From Actinomyces respiraculi (GTDB lineage: Bacteria > Actinomycetota > Actinomycetes > Actinomycetales > Actinomycetaceae), in contig NZ_CP063989.1 of the NCBI RefSeq assembly GCF_014595995.2, positions 2,728,001-2,792,000 on the forward strand: a stretch of DNA of 64,000 nt, read 5' to 3'. The first letter of the stretch is position 1, and each line of letters begins with the position of its first letter. The translations under genes and the position numbers were made by a program. Below, in pieces: positions 7,337-15,349 of the stretch. Below the pieces are notes generated by a model, which worked only from the letters and a program-made list of their open reading frames with translations, did no database searches and was not told the origin of the DNA.

Positions 7337-8713
7337 ATGACTACCACCGTCCGTTCTAAACCTGGCCATACCACCCAGGAAGCCCACGAGCACGCCGTGG
7401 CTGTGCGTCGTGCGGCTGAGGCCTCCTTCATCGGCAACTTCATCGAGTGGTTCGACTACGCCTCCTACGGTTACCTGGCCGCCGTAATCGGAAACGTATT
7501 CTTCCCAGAACTAACCCCCACCGCCCGGCTGCTGTCCTCCTTCGCCGTATTCGCCACCAGCTTCCTCCTGCGACCCGTAGGCGCGGTCATCTGGGGGATC
7601 CTGGGCGACAAGCGTGGACGCCGCTGGGCCTTGTCCTGGTCCATCCTCATCATGTCCGGCGCCACCTTCCTGGTGGGTGTGCTGCCCGGGTACGCCCAGA
7701 TCGGTATCTGGGCCGCCGTCCTGCTCGTGCTGCTGCGTATGTGCCAGGGCTTCTCCGCCTCCGGTGAGTACGCCGGGGCGGGGACCTTCCTGGCCGAGTA
7801 TTCCCCGCCCGGCAGGCGCGGCGTGTACGTGTCCCTGGTGCCCGCCTCCACCGCTGCCGGTCTGCTGGTCGGTTCCCTGTTCGCATCCGGCCTGTACTGG
7901 TACCTGGACGACCAGGCCATGTCCGCCTGGGGCTGGCGTGTACCCTTCCTCCTGGCTGGCCCGCTAGGGCTGGTCGGACGCTATATCCGGGTCCACCTGG
8001 AGGACTCCCCCGTCTACCAGGCCCTGGTGGCCGCCTCTGCGAGCAAGGCAAAGGCAGAGGGCAACGTGCCCGCCAACCAACACGGTCAGCGCTGGGCCGA
8101 GCCACTGCGCATCCTCCTGCGAGACCACCGCCGGGCCGTAGTGTCCTGCTTCGGAGTCAGCTGTCTGAACGCCGTCGCCTTCTACATGCTGCTGAGCTAT
8201 ATGCCCACCTACGTGCAGCATGAGCTGGGATTCTCAGAGACCCGCTCCACCCTGGCCACCTCCGTGACCCTGACGGTGTACGTGGCGGCGATCTTCTTCA
8301 TGGGGCACATCTCCGACATCTTCGGCAGACGGCGCGTTCTCACCATCGCCTGCCTGGCCTTCATCGTCTTGTCCGTGCCCTTGTTCATGCTGATGAACCA
8401 CAGCTCGCTGTTGGTTATCGTCCTGTGCGAGATCGCCTTCGCCCTGGTGCTGACCGCCAATGACGGCACCCTGGCGTCCTTCCTGGCTGAGAGCTTCCCC
8501 ACCGAGGTGCGCTACTCCGGATTCGCCCTGTCCTTCAACATGGCCAACACGCTCCTGGGCGGGACCTGCCCGTTCATCGCCACCTGGCTGACGGCGACCA
8601 CCGGCTCCCGTCTGGCACCCGCCTTCTACCTGACCGCAATCTCGGCGCTGGCCCTGCTGACCCTGGTGGTCTCACACGTGGACCCGCACCGCGACCTTGA
8701 GGCGCACGATTAA
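7337..8713 (+). CDS. MHS-family (ProP/KgtP-like) metabolite:H+ symporter
   Basis: A 458-residue major-facilitator permease with 12 predicted membrane segments. The N-terminal GNFIEWFDYASYGYLA signature, the GDKRGRRWAL loop between segments 2 and 3, and the CQGFSASGEYAGAG stretch in segment 4 are typical of the metabolite:H+ symporter group, which takes up zwitterions and organic acids such as betaine, proline and oxoglutarate. A zwitterionic guanidino acid would be chemically similar to known substrates, but this is inference. It follows the EamA gene by 15 bp and closes the structural part of the operon. Confidence 0.88.
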   Translation: MTTTVRSKPGHTTQEAHEHAVAVRRAAEASFIGNFIEWFDYASYGYLAAVIGNVFFPELTPTARLLSSFAVFATSFLLRPVGAVIWGILGDKRGRRWALSWSILIMSGATFLVGVLPGYAQIGIWAAVLLVLLRMCQGFSASGEYAGAGTFLAEYSPPGRRGVYVSLVPASTAAGLLVGSLFASGLYWYLDDQAMSAWGWRVPFLLAGPLGLVGRYIRVHLEDSPVYQALVAASASKAKAEGNVPANQHGQRWAEPLRILLRDHRRAVVSCFGVSCLNAVAFYMLLSYMPTYVQHELGFSETRSTLATSVTLTVYVAAIFFMGHISDIFGRRRVLTIACLAFIVLSVPLFMLMNHSSLLVIVLCEIAFALVLTANDGTLASFLAESFPTEVRYSGFALSFNMANTLLGGTCPFIATWLTATTGSRLAPAFYLTAISALALLTLVVSHVDPHRDLEAHD

Positions 8714-8732
8714 CTGAGCCCCCGGGGCTACG

Positions 8733-8738
8733 TACTAT
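8733..8738 (+). promoter_or_regulatory. -10 element of a leaderless promoter for the TetR gene
   Basis: TACTAT lies eight bases before the ATG at 8747, where transcription would start at or beside the start codon. There is no Shine-Dalgarno. A weak -35 candidate TTAACT (8710-8715) is 17 bp upstream. The regulator would thus have its own promoter in addition to any operon read-through. Confidence 0.5.
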
Positions 8739-8746
8739 TGCTGACC

Positions 8747-9367
8747 ATGAGCAGCGAGACCAAACCGGGCGCCCCGACCTCAAAAGGAGAGGCCCGTCGG
8801 CAAGCCATAATCTCCGCCGCCGCCGCCATCATCCATGAGTCGGGGCCCGCGTCGGTCACGCACCGGGCAGTAGCCAGCCGGGCCGGCTGCTCCCTGTCCG
8901 CCACCACCTACTACTTCAACGGCCTGGACGACCTGCTCTACCAGGCCGGTCTGGCCAATATCCGCCGGTGGGCGCTCCGAGCGGAGCGGGCCGCCGAAAG
9001 AGCTGAGGCCCTGACTGCATCACCCAGCCTAGAGACGTGCATTGAGCTGATACTGGCAGCCACCCTGCCTGCCGAGGGCCCCTACCTAGGGCACTACATC
9101 CAGCTGATCTCTGCTGGTGACACCGCCCCCGTGGGCCGCGCCTACCGGGAAGGCCGTCAGCAGCTCAATGCCGCCGTCAACCGGCTCATCGTCGCCCTAG
9201 GCCTCCAGGCGACGGCGGAGGTGGTGATCGCCGTCGTGGACGGTGCAGCCGTCACCGCCCTCAGTGAGCAGCGCGACGTCAAAGAGACCGCCCGCAGCCT
9301 GCTGCGGCGCCTGGGCTGCTACATCCACTCTGCTATCCCGCAGCGGCCTGGGACAACCCGACCCTGA
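8747..9367 (+). CDS. TetR-family transcriptional regulator
   Basis: A 206-residue DNA-binding protein and probable local regulator of the arginine island. The N-terminal helix-turn-helix (residues about 17-62) reads ARRQAIISAAAAII...VTHRAVASRAGCSLSATTYYF, a standard TetR signature, followed by an all-helical ligand domain. I chose ATG 8747 over an in-frame TTG at 8738 because a -10 hexamer ends nine bases before it. Being the last gene of the cluster and the only regulator suggests it senses a pathway compound; the palindromes upstream of arcA are the likely targets. Confidence 0.92.
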   Translation: MSSETKPGAPTSKGEARRQAIISAAAAIIHESGPASVTHRAVASRAGCSLSATTYYFNGLDDLLYQAGLANIRRWALRAERAAERAEALTASPSLETCIELILAATLPAEGPYLGHYIQLISAGDTAPVGRAYREGRQQLNAAVNRLIVALGLQATAEVVIAVVDGAAVTALSEQRDVKETARSLLRRLGCYIHSAIPQRPGTTRP

Positions 9368-9432
9368 GCCGGTACGCGCTGAGCTGCGACGCCAGACCCC
9401 ACCACCAGCCCTACGTTCCAGGCACGGCTGAC

Positions 9433-9957
9433 TCACCTGTTGCCCGGCGGAGACAGCCGCGCTGAACTCACCGGGCAGGGCCTCAACACCGCTGGTGGTG
9501 GCGGAGGGCGTCGCGCTCGCACCGGCGGGGGCCGTCTCGCCGGGAGTGGAGTGGGTCGCGGCGGGCAGCTGAGGTGCAGCAGCGCCCAGCCGGTCTGGCT
9601 ACCGGGAGCGCCCCGATCCCAACCCGGGTGGGTCTCCAGCACGGCGACAGTGCACGAGCCGATGACACCGCTCGTCCCCACCTCCAGGTAGCCGCCTTCA
9701 ACCGGCCAGGAATCATCATTCGGCCAGATCTGCACCCAAGCACCCGAGGTCTCCACCGAGGACACGACCACGCTCCACCCGCTCTCCAGGGTGCTGGGAC
9801 CCACCTCGCCCACGCCATGCGCCTGCGAGCGCAGCGCCTCAAGCTCAGGAGGCAGGTCCGGCATACCCGGACGCAGCGACCACCACACGAATCCAGCGAC
9901 GGCCAGCACGAGCACGACAACGACGCTGACGACACCAATAACCACCTTGCGGAGCAT
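9433..9957 (-). CDS. membrane-anchored paralogue family, copy 1 (last in array; tail frameshifted)
   Basis: A 174-residue member of a seven-copy family. It has an N-terminal single membrane helix (residues about 4-26, KVVIGVVSVVVVLVLAVAGF) with an N-in positive start, then RPGMPDLPPELEALRS, and a roughly 100-residue outer domain with two conserved cysteines (GSCTVAVLETHPGW and LLHLSCPPRP). In this copy a one-base loss just after the CPPRP codons shifts the frame, so the Ser/Thr/Pro tail of its siblings becomes Pro/Arg-rich and ends in PGNR. The start may be the ATG given or a GTG two codons upstream. Function unknown; see the calpain gene for context. Confidence 0.75.
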   Translation of the reverse strand: MLRKVVIGVVSVVVVLVLAVAGFVWWSLRPGMPDLPPELEALRSQAHGVGEVGPSTLESGWSVVVSSVETSGAWVQIWPNDDSWPVEGGYLEVGTSGVIGSCTVAVLETHPGWDRGAPGSQTGWALLHLSCPPRPTPLPARRPPPVRARRPPPPPAVLRPCPVSSARLSPPGNR

Positions 9958-10041
9958 CGTCACACACTTCCTTTCGTACCCGGCCGTTCGTCGCCCGTGA
10001 CAGCATCAGCGTCCCATGCTCCCCGCACCATGAGCTCAGTG

Positions 10042-10539
10042 CTAGGGCCCCTCCGCGGAAGCAGAGGCGCTGGGAGTGGCGGAGGGCGTCGCGCTCGGAC
10101 CGGCGGGGGCCGTCTCACTAGGAGTGGCGGAGGGACGCGGCGGACAGCTGACGTGCAGCAGCGCCCAGCCGGTCTGGCTGCCATCCTTACGCCCGGCCCA
10201 GCCCGGGTGAGTCTCCAGCACGGCGACAGTGCACGAGCCAACGGCCTCACTCGTCCCCACCTTGAGGACGGCGATCGCGAACTCATCCATGTCGTCATCG
10301 TCCGACCAGACCCGCACGACGGCACTATCGGTCTCCACCGAGGTCACCACCGAGCTCCACCCACCAGCGACAGAGAACGGACGCGCCTCACCCACGCGAT
10401 GCGCCTCCGGGCGCAGCACCTCAAGCTCAGGAGGCAGCTCCGGCATACCCGGACGCAGCGACCACCACATGAATCCAGCGGCAGCCAGCACAAGCACGAC
10501 GACGACACTGACGACACCAACAACCACCTTGCGAACCAT
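10042..10539 (-). CDS. membrane-anchored paralogue family, copy 2
   Basis: A 165-residue sibling with one N-terminal membrane helix (MVRKVVVGVVSV...), the RPGMPELPPELEVL linker, and the two-cysteine outer domain. With copy 3 it shares an acidic loop, WSDDDDMDEFAIAVL, in place of the WPNDDSWPVEG type of copies 1 and 4-7, so copies 2 and 3 form a subgroup. The tail is a short Ser/Thr/Ala/Pro repeat ending in EGP. The ribosome site AAGGACGTGTGTG serves either the ATG used here or a GTG six bases earlier. Confidence 0.8.
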   Translation of the reverse strand: MVRKVVVGVVSVVVVLVLAAAGFMWWSLRPGMPELPPELEVLRPEAHRVGEARPFSVAGGWSSVVTSVETDSAVVRVWSDDDDMDEFAIAVLKVGTSEAVGSCTVAVLETHPGWAGRKDGSQTGWALLHVSCPPRPSATPSETAPAGPSATPSATPSASASAEGP

Positions 10540-10604
10540 CGCCACACACGTCCTTCCGTCGCCGTCCGTCCGGGTCCTCGTCCCATACTCCCAGCACCAG
10601 GCAC

Positions 10605-11216
10605 TCAGTGCTGGGCGGCGCGCGCCACCCACGAGTCCACCGTCGCCCTGACCAGCATCATGCGCTCAGCCCTGGGTGCCGCCCGCGGACGCAGTGGCGC
10701 TGGGGGTGGCGGAGGGGGCTCGCTCCCACCGGTGGTAGCCGTCTCGCTGGGAGTGGCGGAAGGGGGCTCGCTCGGACCGGCGGGGACCGTCTCGTCGGGA
10801 GTGGCGGTCGGACGCGGCGGACAACTGACGTGCAGCAGCGCCCAACCGGTCTGGCTGCCGAGACCGCGCCAGGCCCTGCCCGGGTGGGTCTCCAGCACAG
10901 CGACAGTGCACGAGCCGACAGCCTCACTCGTCCCCACCTTGAGGACGGCGATCGCAAACTCTTCCATGTCGTCATCGTCCGACCAGACCCGCACGACGGC
11001 ACTGTCGGTCTTCACCGAGGACACCACTGCCCTCCACCCGCCGGGGACGGGGAACGGACGCGCCTCTCCCACAGCCTCCGCCTCGGAGTACAACGCCTCA
11101 AGCTCAGGAGGCAACTCCGGCATACCCGGACGCAGCGACCACCACATGAATCCAGCGGCAGCCAGCACAAGCACGACGACGACACTGACGACACCTATCA
11201 CCACCTTGCGGACCAT
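10605..11216 (-). CDS. membrane-anchored paralogue family, copy 3 (expanded, frameshifted tail)
   Basis: The longest sibling, 203 residues. Membrane helix and two-cysteine domain are as in copy 2, with the acidic WSDDDDMEEF loop. The tail holds an extra Thr/Ser/Pro unit (ATPDETVPAGPSEPP then ATPSETATTGGSEPP). One T appears lost from the CCCCCTTCCGCC stretch kept in its siblings, so the frame shifts into PPPPPAPLRPRAAPRAE and runs about 25 residues through the downstream hairpin. Two independent tail frameshifts in one array suggest weak constraint on the tail. Confidence 0.75.
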   Translation of the reverse strand: MVRKVVIGVVSVVVVLVLAAAGFMWWSLRPGMPELPPELEALYSEAEAVGEARPFPVPGGWRAVVSSVKTDSAVVRVWSDDDDMEEFAIAVLKVGTSEAVGSCTVAVLETHPGRAWRGLGSQTGWALLHVSCPPRPTATPDETVPAGPSEPPSATPSETATTGGSEPPPPPPAPLRPRAAPRAERMMLVRATVDSWVARAAQH

Positions 11217-11341
11217 CGTCACACACGTCCTTTCGTCGCTGTCCGTCCGGGTCCTCGTCCATGCTCCCAGCACCGGGCGCTCGGTGCCGGGCGGCGCGCG
11301 CCACCCACGAGTCCAGCGTCGCCCTGCCCAGCATCAAGCAC

Positions 11342-11842
11342 TCAGTGATGGCTGCCGCCCGCGGACGCGGTGGCGCTGGGAGTGGCGGAAGGGGGCGCAC
11401 TACCACCGGTAGTAGCCGTCTCACTGGGGGTGGCGGTGGGACGCGGCGGGCAACTGAGGTGCAGCAGCGCCCAGCCGGTCTGGCCGCCATCCTTACGCCC
11501 GGACCAGCCCGGGTGAGTCTCCAGCACAGCGACAGTGCACGAGCCGATAACACCGCTCGTCCCCACCTCCAGGAATCTCCCTTCAACCGGCCAGGAATCA
11601 TCATCCGGCCAGACCTCCACCCTGACACCCGAGGTGTGCACCGTGAACAGCACTGCATTCCACCCGCCGGGCACAGACAACGGACGAGCCTCACCCACGC
11701 CATGCGCCTCCGAGCGCAGCGCCTCAAGCTCAGGAGGCAGGTCCGGCATACCCGGACGCAGCGACCACAAGTCGACACCAACGACGGCCAGCACAAGCAC
11801 AACGACGACGCTGACGACACCTATCACCACCTTGCGGACCAT
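11342..11842 (-). CDS. membrane-anchored paralogue family, copy 4
   Basis: A 166-residue sibling with the N-terminal helix, a DLWSLRPGMPDLPPELE linker (WW replaced by LW), and the two-cysteine outer domain carrying the WPDDDSWPVEG loop as in copy 1. Tail TATPSETATTGGSAPPSATP, ending GGSHH. A ribosome site AAAGGACG lies upstream. Predicted outside-facing, single-pass topology. No known domain recognised. Confidence 0.8.
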   Translation of the reverse strand: MVRKVVIGVVSVVVVLVLAVVGVDLWSLRPGMPDLPPELEALRSEAHGVGEARPLSVPGGWNAVLFTVHTSGVRVEVWPDDDSWPVEGRFLEVGTSGVIGSCTVAVLETHPGWSGRKDGGQTGWALLHLSCPPRPTATPSETATTGGSAPPSATPSATASAGGSHH

Positions 11843-11907
11843 CGTCACACACGTCCTTTCGTCACCGGCCCTCCGGGTCCTCGTCCCATACTCCCAGCAC
11901 CAGGCAC

Positions 11908-12408
11908 TCAGCGCTGGGTGCCGCCCGCGGACGCAGAGGCACTGGGGGTGGCGGAAGGGGGCGCGCTCGGACCGGTGGTGGCCGTCTCACTGGGGCTGGC
12001 GCTGGGTCGCGGCGGACAGCTGACGTGAAGCAGCGCCCAGCCGGTCTGGCCGCCATCCTTACGCCCGGACCAGCCCGGGTGAGTCTCCAGCACAGCGACA
12101 GTGCACGAGCCGACGACACCGCTCGTCCCCACCTCCACGAAGTCGTGGTCAACCGGCCCGGACTCATCCTCCGACCATATCTGCACCCAGGCGCCCGAGG
12201 TCTCCACTGAGAACAGCACTGCCCTCCAGCCGCCGGGGACGGAGAACGGCCCCGTCTCACTCACGCTCTGCGCCTCCGAGCGCAGCGCCTCAAGCTCAAG
12301 AGGCAGGTCCGGCGTGCCCGGACGCACCGACCACCACATGAAACCAACGACGGCCAGCACAAGCACGACAACGACACCGACGACACCAACAACCACCTTG
12401 CGGACCAT
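11908..12408 (-). CDS. membrane-anchored paralogue family, copy 5
   Basis: A 166-residue sibling. The linker is VRPGTPDLPLELEALRS and the loop is WSEDESGPVDHDFVEV, shared almost exactly with copy 7, so copies 5 and 7 form a second subgroup. The cysteines GSCTVAVLE and LHVSCPPRP are kept. The tail SASPSETATTGPSAPPSATP ends GGTQR. Same leader and ribosome site as its neighbours. Confidence 0.8.
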   Translation of the reverse strand: MVRKVVVGVVGVVVVLVLAVVGFMWWSVRPGTPDLPLELEALRSEAQSVSETGPFSVPGGWRAVLFSVETSGAWVQIWSEDESGPVDHDFVEVGTSGVVGSCTVAVLETHPGWSGRKDGGQTGWALLHVSCPPRPSASPSETATTGPSAPPSATPSASASAGGTQR

Positions 12409-12473
12409 CGTCACACACGTCCTTTCGTCACCGGCCGTCCGGGTCCTCATCCCATACCCCCAGCACCAGGCAC

Positions 12474-12962
12474 TCAGCGCTGGGTCCCGCCCGCGGACGC
12501 AGTGGCGCTGGGAGTCGCGCTCGCTCCGGTGGTGGCCGTCTCACCGGGGGTGACGGCAGGACGCGGCGGGCAACTGACGTGCAGCAGCGCCCAGCCGGTC
12601 TCGCTTCCTTCTTCACGCCCGGGCCAACCCGGGTGGGTCTCCAGCACGGCGACAGTGCACGAGCCAATGACACCGCTCGTCCCAACGTCCAGGAACTCAC
12701 CTACAACCGGTCCGGAGTCATCCTCCGCCCAGATCTGCACCCTGGCACCCGAGGTGTGCACCGAGAACAGCACTGCCCTCCACCCGCCGGGGACGGGGAA
12801 CGGACGCGCCTCTCCCACGCCATGCGCCTGCGAGCGCAGCGCCTCAAGCTCAGGGGGCAGGTCCGGCATACCCGGACGCAGCGACCACCACATGAAACCA
12901 ACGACGGCCAGGACAAGCACGACAACGACACCGACGACTCCAATGAGCACCTTGCGGACCAT
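12474..12962 (-). CDS. membrane-anchored paralogue family, copy 6
   Basis: A 162-residue sibling with the shortest tail (AVTPGETATTGASATPSATA, ending GGTQR). The outer domain has a WAEDDSGPVVGEFLDV loop and the two conserved cysteines. Small charge changes in the same exposed loop distinguish every copy, while the membrane helix, linker and cysteine segments are nearly invariant. That pattern fits diversification of a binding surface. Confidence 0.8.
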   Translation of the reverse strand: MVRKVLIGVVGVVVVLVLAVVGFMWWSLRPGMPDLPPELEALRSQAHGVGEARPFPVPGGWRAVLFSVHTSGARVQIWAEDDSGPVVGEFLDVGTSGVIGSCTVAVLETHPGWPGREEGSETGWALLHVSCPPRPAVTPGETATTGASATPSATASAGGTQR

Positions 12963-13027
12963 CGTCACACACGTCCTTTCGTCACCGGCCGTCCGGGTCC
13001 TCGTCCCATACTCCCAGCACCAGGCAC

Positions 13028-13528
13028 TCAGCGCTGGGTCCCCTCCGCGGACGCAGAGGCACTGGGGGTGGCGGAAGGGGGCGCGCTCGGACCGGTGGTG
13101 GCCGTCTCACTGGGGCTGGCGCTGGGTCGCGGCGGACAGCTGACGTGCAGCAGCGCCCAGCCGGTCTGGCTGCCATCCTTACGCCCGGACCAACCCGGGT
13201 GAGTCTCCAGCACAGCGACAGTGCACGAGCCGACGACACCGCTCGTCCCCACCTCCACGAAGTCGTGGTCAACCGGCCCGGACTCATCCTCCGGCCAGAC
13301 CTGCACCCAGGCGCCCGAGGTCTCCACCGAGAACAGCACTGCATTCCACCCGCCGGGCACAGGCAACGGACGAGCCTCACCCACGCCATGCGCCTGCGAG
13401 CGCAGCGCCTCAAGCTCAGGAGGCAGGTCAGGCATACCCGGACGCACCGACCACCACATGAGACCAGCGACGACCAGCACAAGCACAACGACAACACTGA
13501 CGACACCAATAACCACCTTGCGGACCAT
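13028..13528 (-). CDS. membrane-anchored paralogue family, copy 7 (nearest the calpain gene)
   Basis: A 166-residue sibling, first of the array after the calpain-like gene, whose stop lies about 100 bp upstream on the same strand. Its leader differs from the others: an AAGGAGAGGAAG ribosome site and CTG in place of the GTG six bases before the ATG, which supports the ATG as the family's real start. The WPEDESGPVDHDFVEV loop is shared with copy 5. It may be co-transcribed with the calpain gene and so be the founding partner. Confidence 0.8.
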   Translation of the reverse strand: MVRKVVIGVVSVVVVLVLVVAGLMWWSVRPGMPDLPPELEALRSQAHGVGEARPLPVPGGWNAVLFSVETSGAWVQVWPEDESGPVDHDFVEVGTSGVVGSCTVAVLETHPGWSGRKDGSQTGWALLHVSCPPRPSASPSETATTGPSAPPSATPSASASAEGTQR

Positions 13529-13628
13529 CCTCAGATACTTCCTCTCCTTCATGCCCTGCCTCGCAGCCGATCAAGCAGACCGCCTCCCCATCGTGCCACT
13601 ACACCCCTACAGGGCAGCATGCCTTGGA

Positions 13629-15164
13629 TCACTTGACCGGGTTGACATGCACCTGGGTGAACCCGTTCCTCCAGTCCTCGTAGGGCAACGTCATGGGTTG
13701 GTCCGGATACCACGGGTTCTGGATCGTCACCGTGTCATCAGAGGGGTCGCTCGGATCGCCCAGGTCGACCGAGACGACCTGATAGGCATGACCGTACATC
13801 AGCCGTTCCCACAGCTCGTTGCCCTTCGAATCCCTGGGGTGATGCTTGTCGTACAGAGGATTCTCGTTCCGGGAGGACCGGGGCGTGGGCTGCGAACTGA
13901 GGGCAACGGCATGACCCTGGTCGAGTTCCGCCTTGAGATCGGCCGCACTGTAACTATCCGTGGAACGCCTCGTTGACGGCTTGCCGGTGAGCACCTCCAT
14001 GCCGTTGCTCGCCCAGCCCCCCTCGATGGCCCCGTAGGAGCCCTCGTAGGAGGCGAGCGCCTTCTCCATAATCTCGGGCCACAGCTCGCTCTTGTCCGTG
14101 GACCGGGCGTAGCCTTGATCTCCATCCGGCATGATCACCTGGTCACCGGTCACTGTGATGTATACCGGCTTGCCATCACGGTAGAGTCGGACCGTGTACG
14201 TCCCGTTGCCGTTGTCCGTGATGGCGTTCTCGATGACCGAGGGGTCGGAGGCGGCGACGGCCTTGAGGGACGCGATGTACCAGCAGTCACCGATGAGTCC
14301 CTGTCTGATGTCCGATGGAGAGACGCCGTTGACCACCGGCAAGCCCTTGGACTCCCTGTACGAGAACTCCTGCCCCTCCTCCTCAGTGCTCTCGTCGTCT
14401 CCTTCGACGTCGTCGAACCTGGGCTGGATGTCCTGGGTGATGCCCGCCAGGCGGCGTACCGTGTCGTAGGAGGCATTGGGAAGCACCCGGGTCCACATCT
14501 GCTGGCGACGCTCCGTGCTCCAGCCACCGGTGCCGAAGGGGCGCCAGCCCTGCTCCATCTCCTGGACCCAGCGACGCAGCTCGTCGTCGGACATGCCGGC
14601 GATGACGGAGTCGACCTCGGCTCCGTTGAGCCCCTTGAGACGGTTCTCGATGCTGTCGAGATCGCGGCTGGAAACAGGGTTGAACCACCCCGTGCGGAGG
14701 TCCTCATGGACCCCCTTGAGCGCCTCGTTGACCTTCTGCTGGTCGACCGGCTCCTTCGGCCTGGGGTTCTGCGGCTGCCCACCGCCCGGACCCTGCGGCT
14801 GCCCACCGGCCGGACCCTGCGGGCGGCTACCGGCCGCGTCGTTCGGGGCGTAGGCCTCGTCTCCCTTGGGCCTGCCGACCGTCACGGGAGTGGCGGGTTC
14901 ACCCCCGCAGCCACCGCCCCCGCCGTCGGAGAAGACGCTCTCGATGGCGCACTGGACACCGGTCGCGATCCTGCCGCCCATCGGTGTGAAGACCGCACCG
15001 AGCGCAAGAATGACGATGACGGCGACCATGATGACGCCGGCGTACTCGGCGGACGCCTGCCCCTGCGCGCCCCGCAGCGGCCACAGGCGCAGGCGGGCGC
15101 TCAACGGGTCAGCGTGGGGACGGCGGGTACCGGGGCGGCTGCCAGCGGAAGGGGTAAGAGCCAC
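13629..15164 (-). CDS. calpain-like cysteine protease with class III (Flp/Tad) prepilin signal
   Basis: A 511-residue secreted or surface protease, possibly a toxin. The C-terminal half is a calpain (C2-type) domain: Q288-GLIGDC294-WYIASL carries the oxyanion Gln and catalytic Cys, H459 lies in YGHAYQVVSV, and N483 in IQNPW, a full Cys/His/Asn triad. The N-terminus reads RGAQG|QASAEYAGVI: Gly35 followed by Glu at +5 and Tyr at +6 before a hydrophobic helix (residues 42-60), the cleavage motif of Flp/TadE-type prepilins. A Gly/Pro/Gln-rich linker (about 81-140) joins the halves. I chose GTG 15164 because TGAGGAGGAG lies just upstream; the frame extends ten codons further. Seven membrane-anchored paralogues follow on the same strand and could be inhibitors or anchors. 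Confidence 0.85.
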   Translation of the reverse strand: MALTPSAGSRPGTRRPHADPLSARLRLWPLRGAQGQASAEYAGVIMVAVIVILALGAVFTPMGGRIATGVQCAIESVFSDGGGGGCGGEPATPVTVGRPKGDEAYAPNDAAGSRPQGPAGGQPQGPGGGQPQNPRPKEPVDQQKVNEALKGVHEDLRTGWFNPVSSRDLDSIENRLKGLNGAEVDSVIAGMSDDELRRWVQEMEQGWRPFGTGGWSTERRQQMWTRVLPNASYDTVRRLAGITQDIQPRFDDVEGDDESTEEEGQEFSYRESKGLPVVNGVSPSDIRQGLIGDCWYIASLKAVAASDPSVIENAITDNGNGTYTVRLYRDGKPVYITVTGDQVIMPDGDQGYARSTDKSELWPEIMEKALASYEGSYGAIEGGWASNGMEVLTGKPSTRRSTDSYSAADLKAELDQGHAVALSSQPTPRSSRNENPLYDKHHPRDSKGNELWERLMYGHAYQVVSVDLGDPSDPSDDTVTIQNPWYPDQPMTLPYEDWRNGFTQVHVNPVK

Positions 15165-15349
15165 GGCGCTCCTCCTCAGTGACGGGACACTCACCCGTCA
15201 TGACAACGGGAGAACCAGCACATCACCCGCACCGCCCCGCCAGCCAGGGGCGCTCACCCCTAAGAGGGACCGGGTTTCGGCACCATCCGACCCACCACTC
15301 AGGGCGCGGGCCCCAGGAGGGCCGGCCGTCCTCAGGCGCGCCGCCGGAC

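Larger units (their letters stand above)
9433..13552 (-). repeat. tandem array of seven paralogous gene units
   Basis: Seven copies of one gene with their leader sequence lie head to tail, with starts at 13528, 12962, 12408, 11842, 11216, 10539 and 9957, a spacing of about 554-677 bp. The spacers are also repeated: each holds a CCAGC...GCTGG hairpin overlapping the stop of one copy, then a GGACGAGGACCCGGACGG-like stretch and an AAAGGACGTGTGTGACG ribosome site. The array arose by unequal duplication and is a substrate for copy-number change by recombination. Confidence 0.9.

Noticed and set aside
9574..11412. 612-codon open frame on the plus strand across the tandem array
   Set aside because: Its internal repeats simply mirror the minus-strand paralogues, and those have membrane helices, ribosome sites and conserved cysteines.
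9433..13552. Regular repeats considered as a CRISPR array or satellite DNA
   Set aside because: The period is about 560-680 bp, each unit is a full gene with ribosome site, and no short direct repeats with unique spacers are present.
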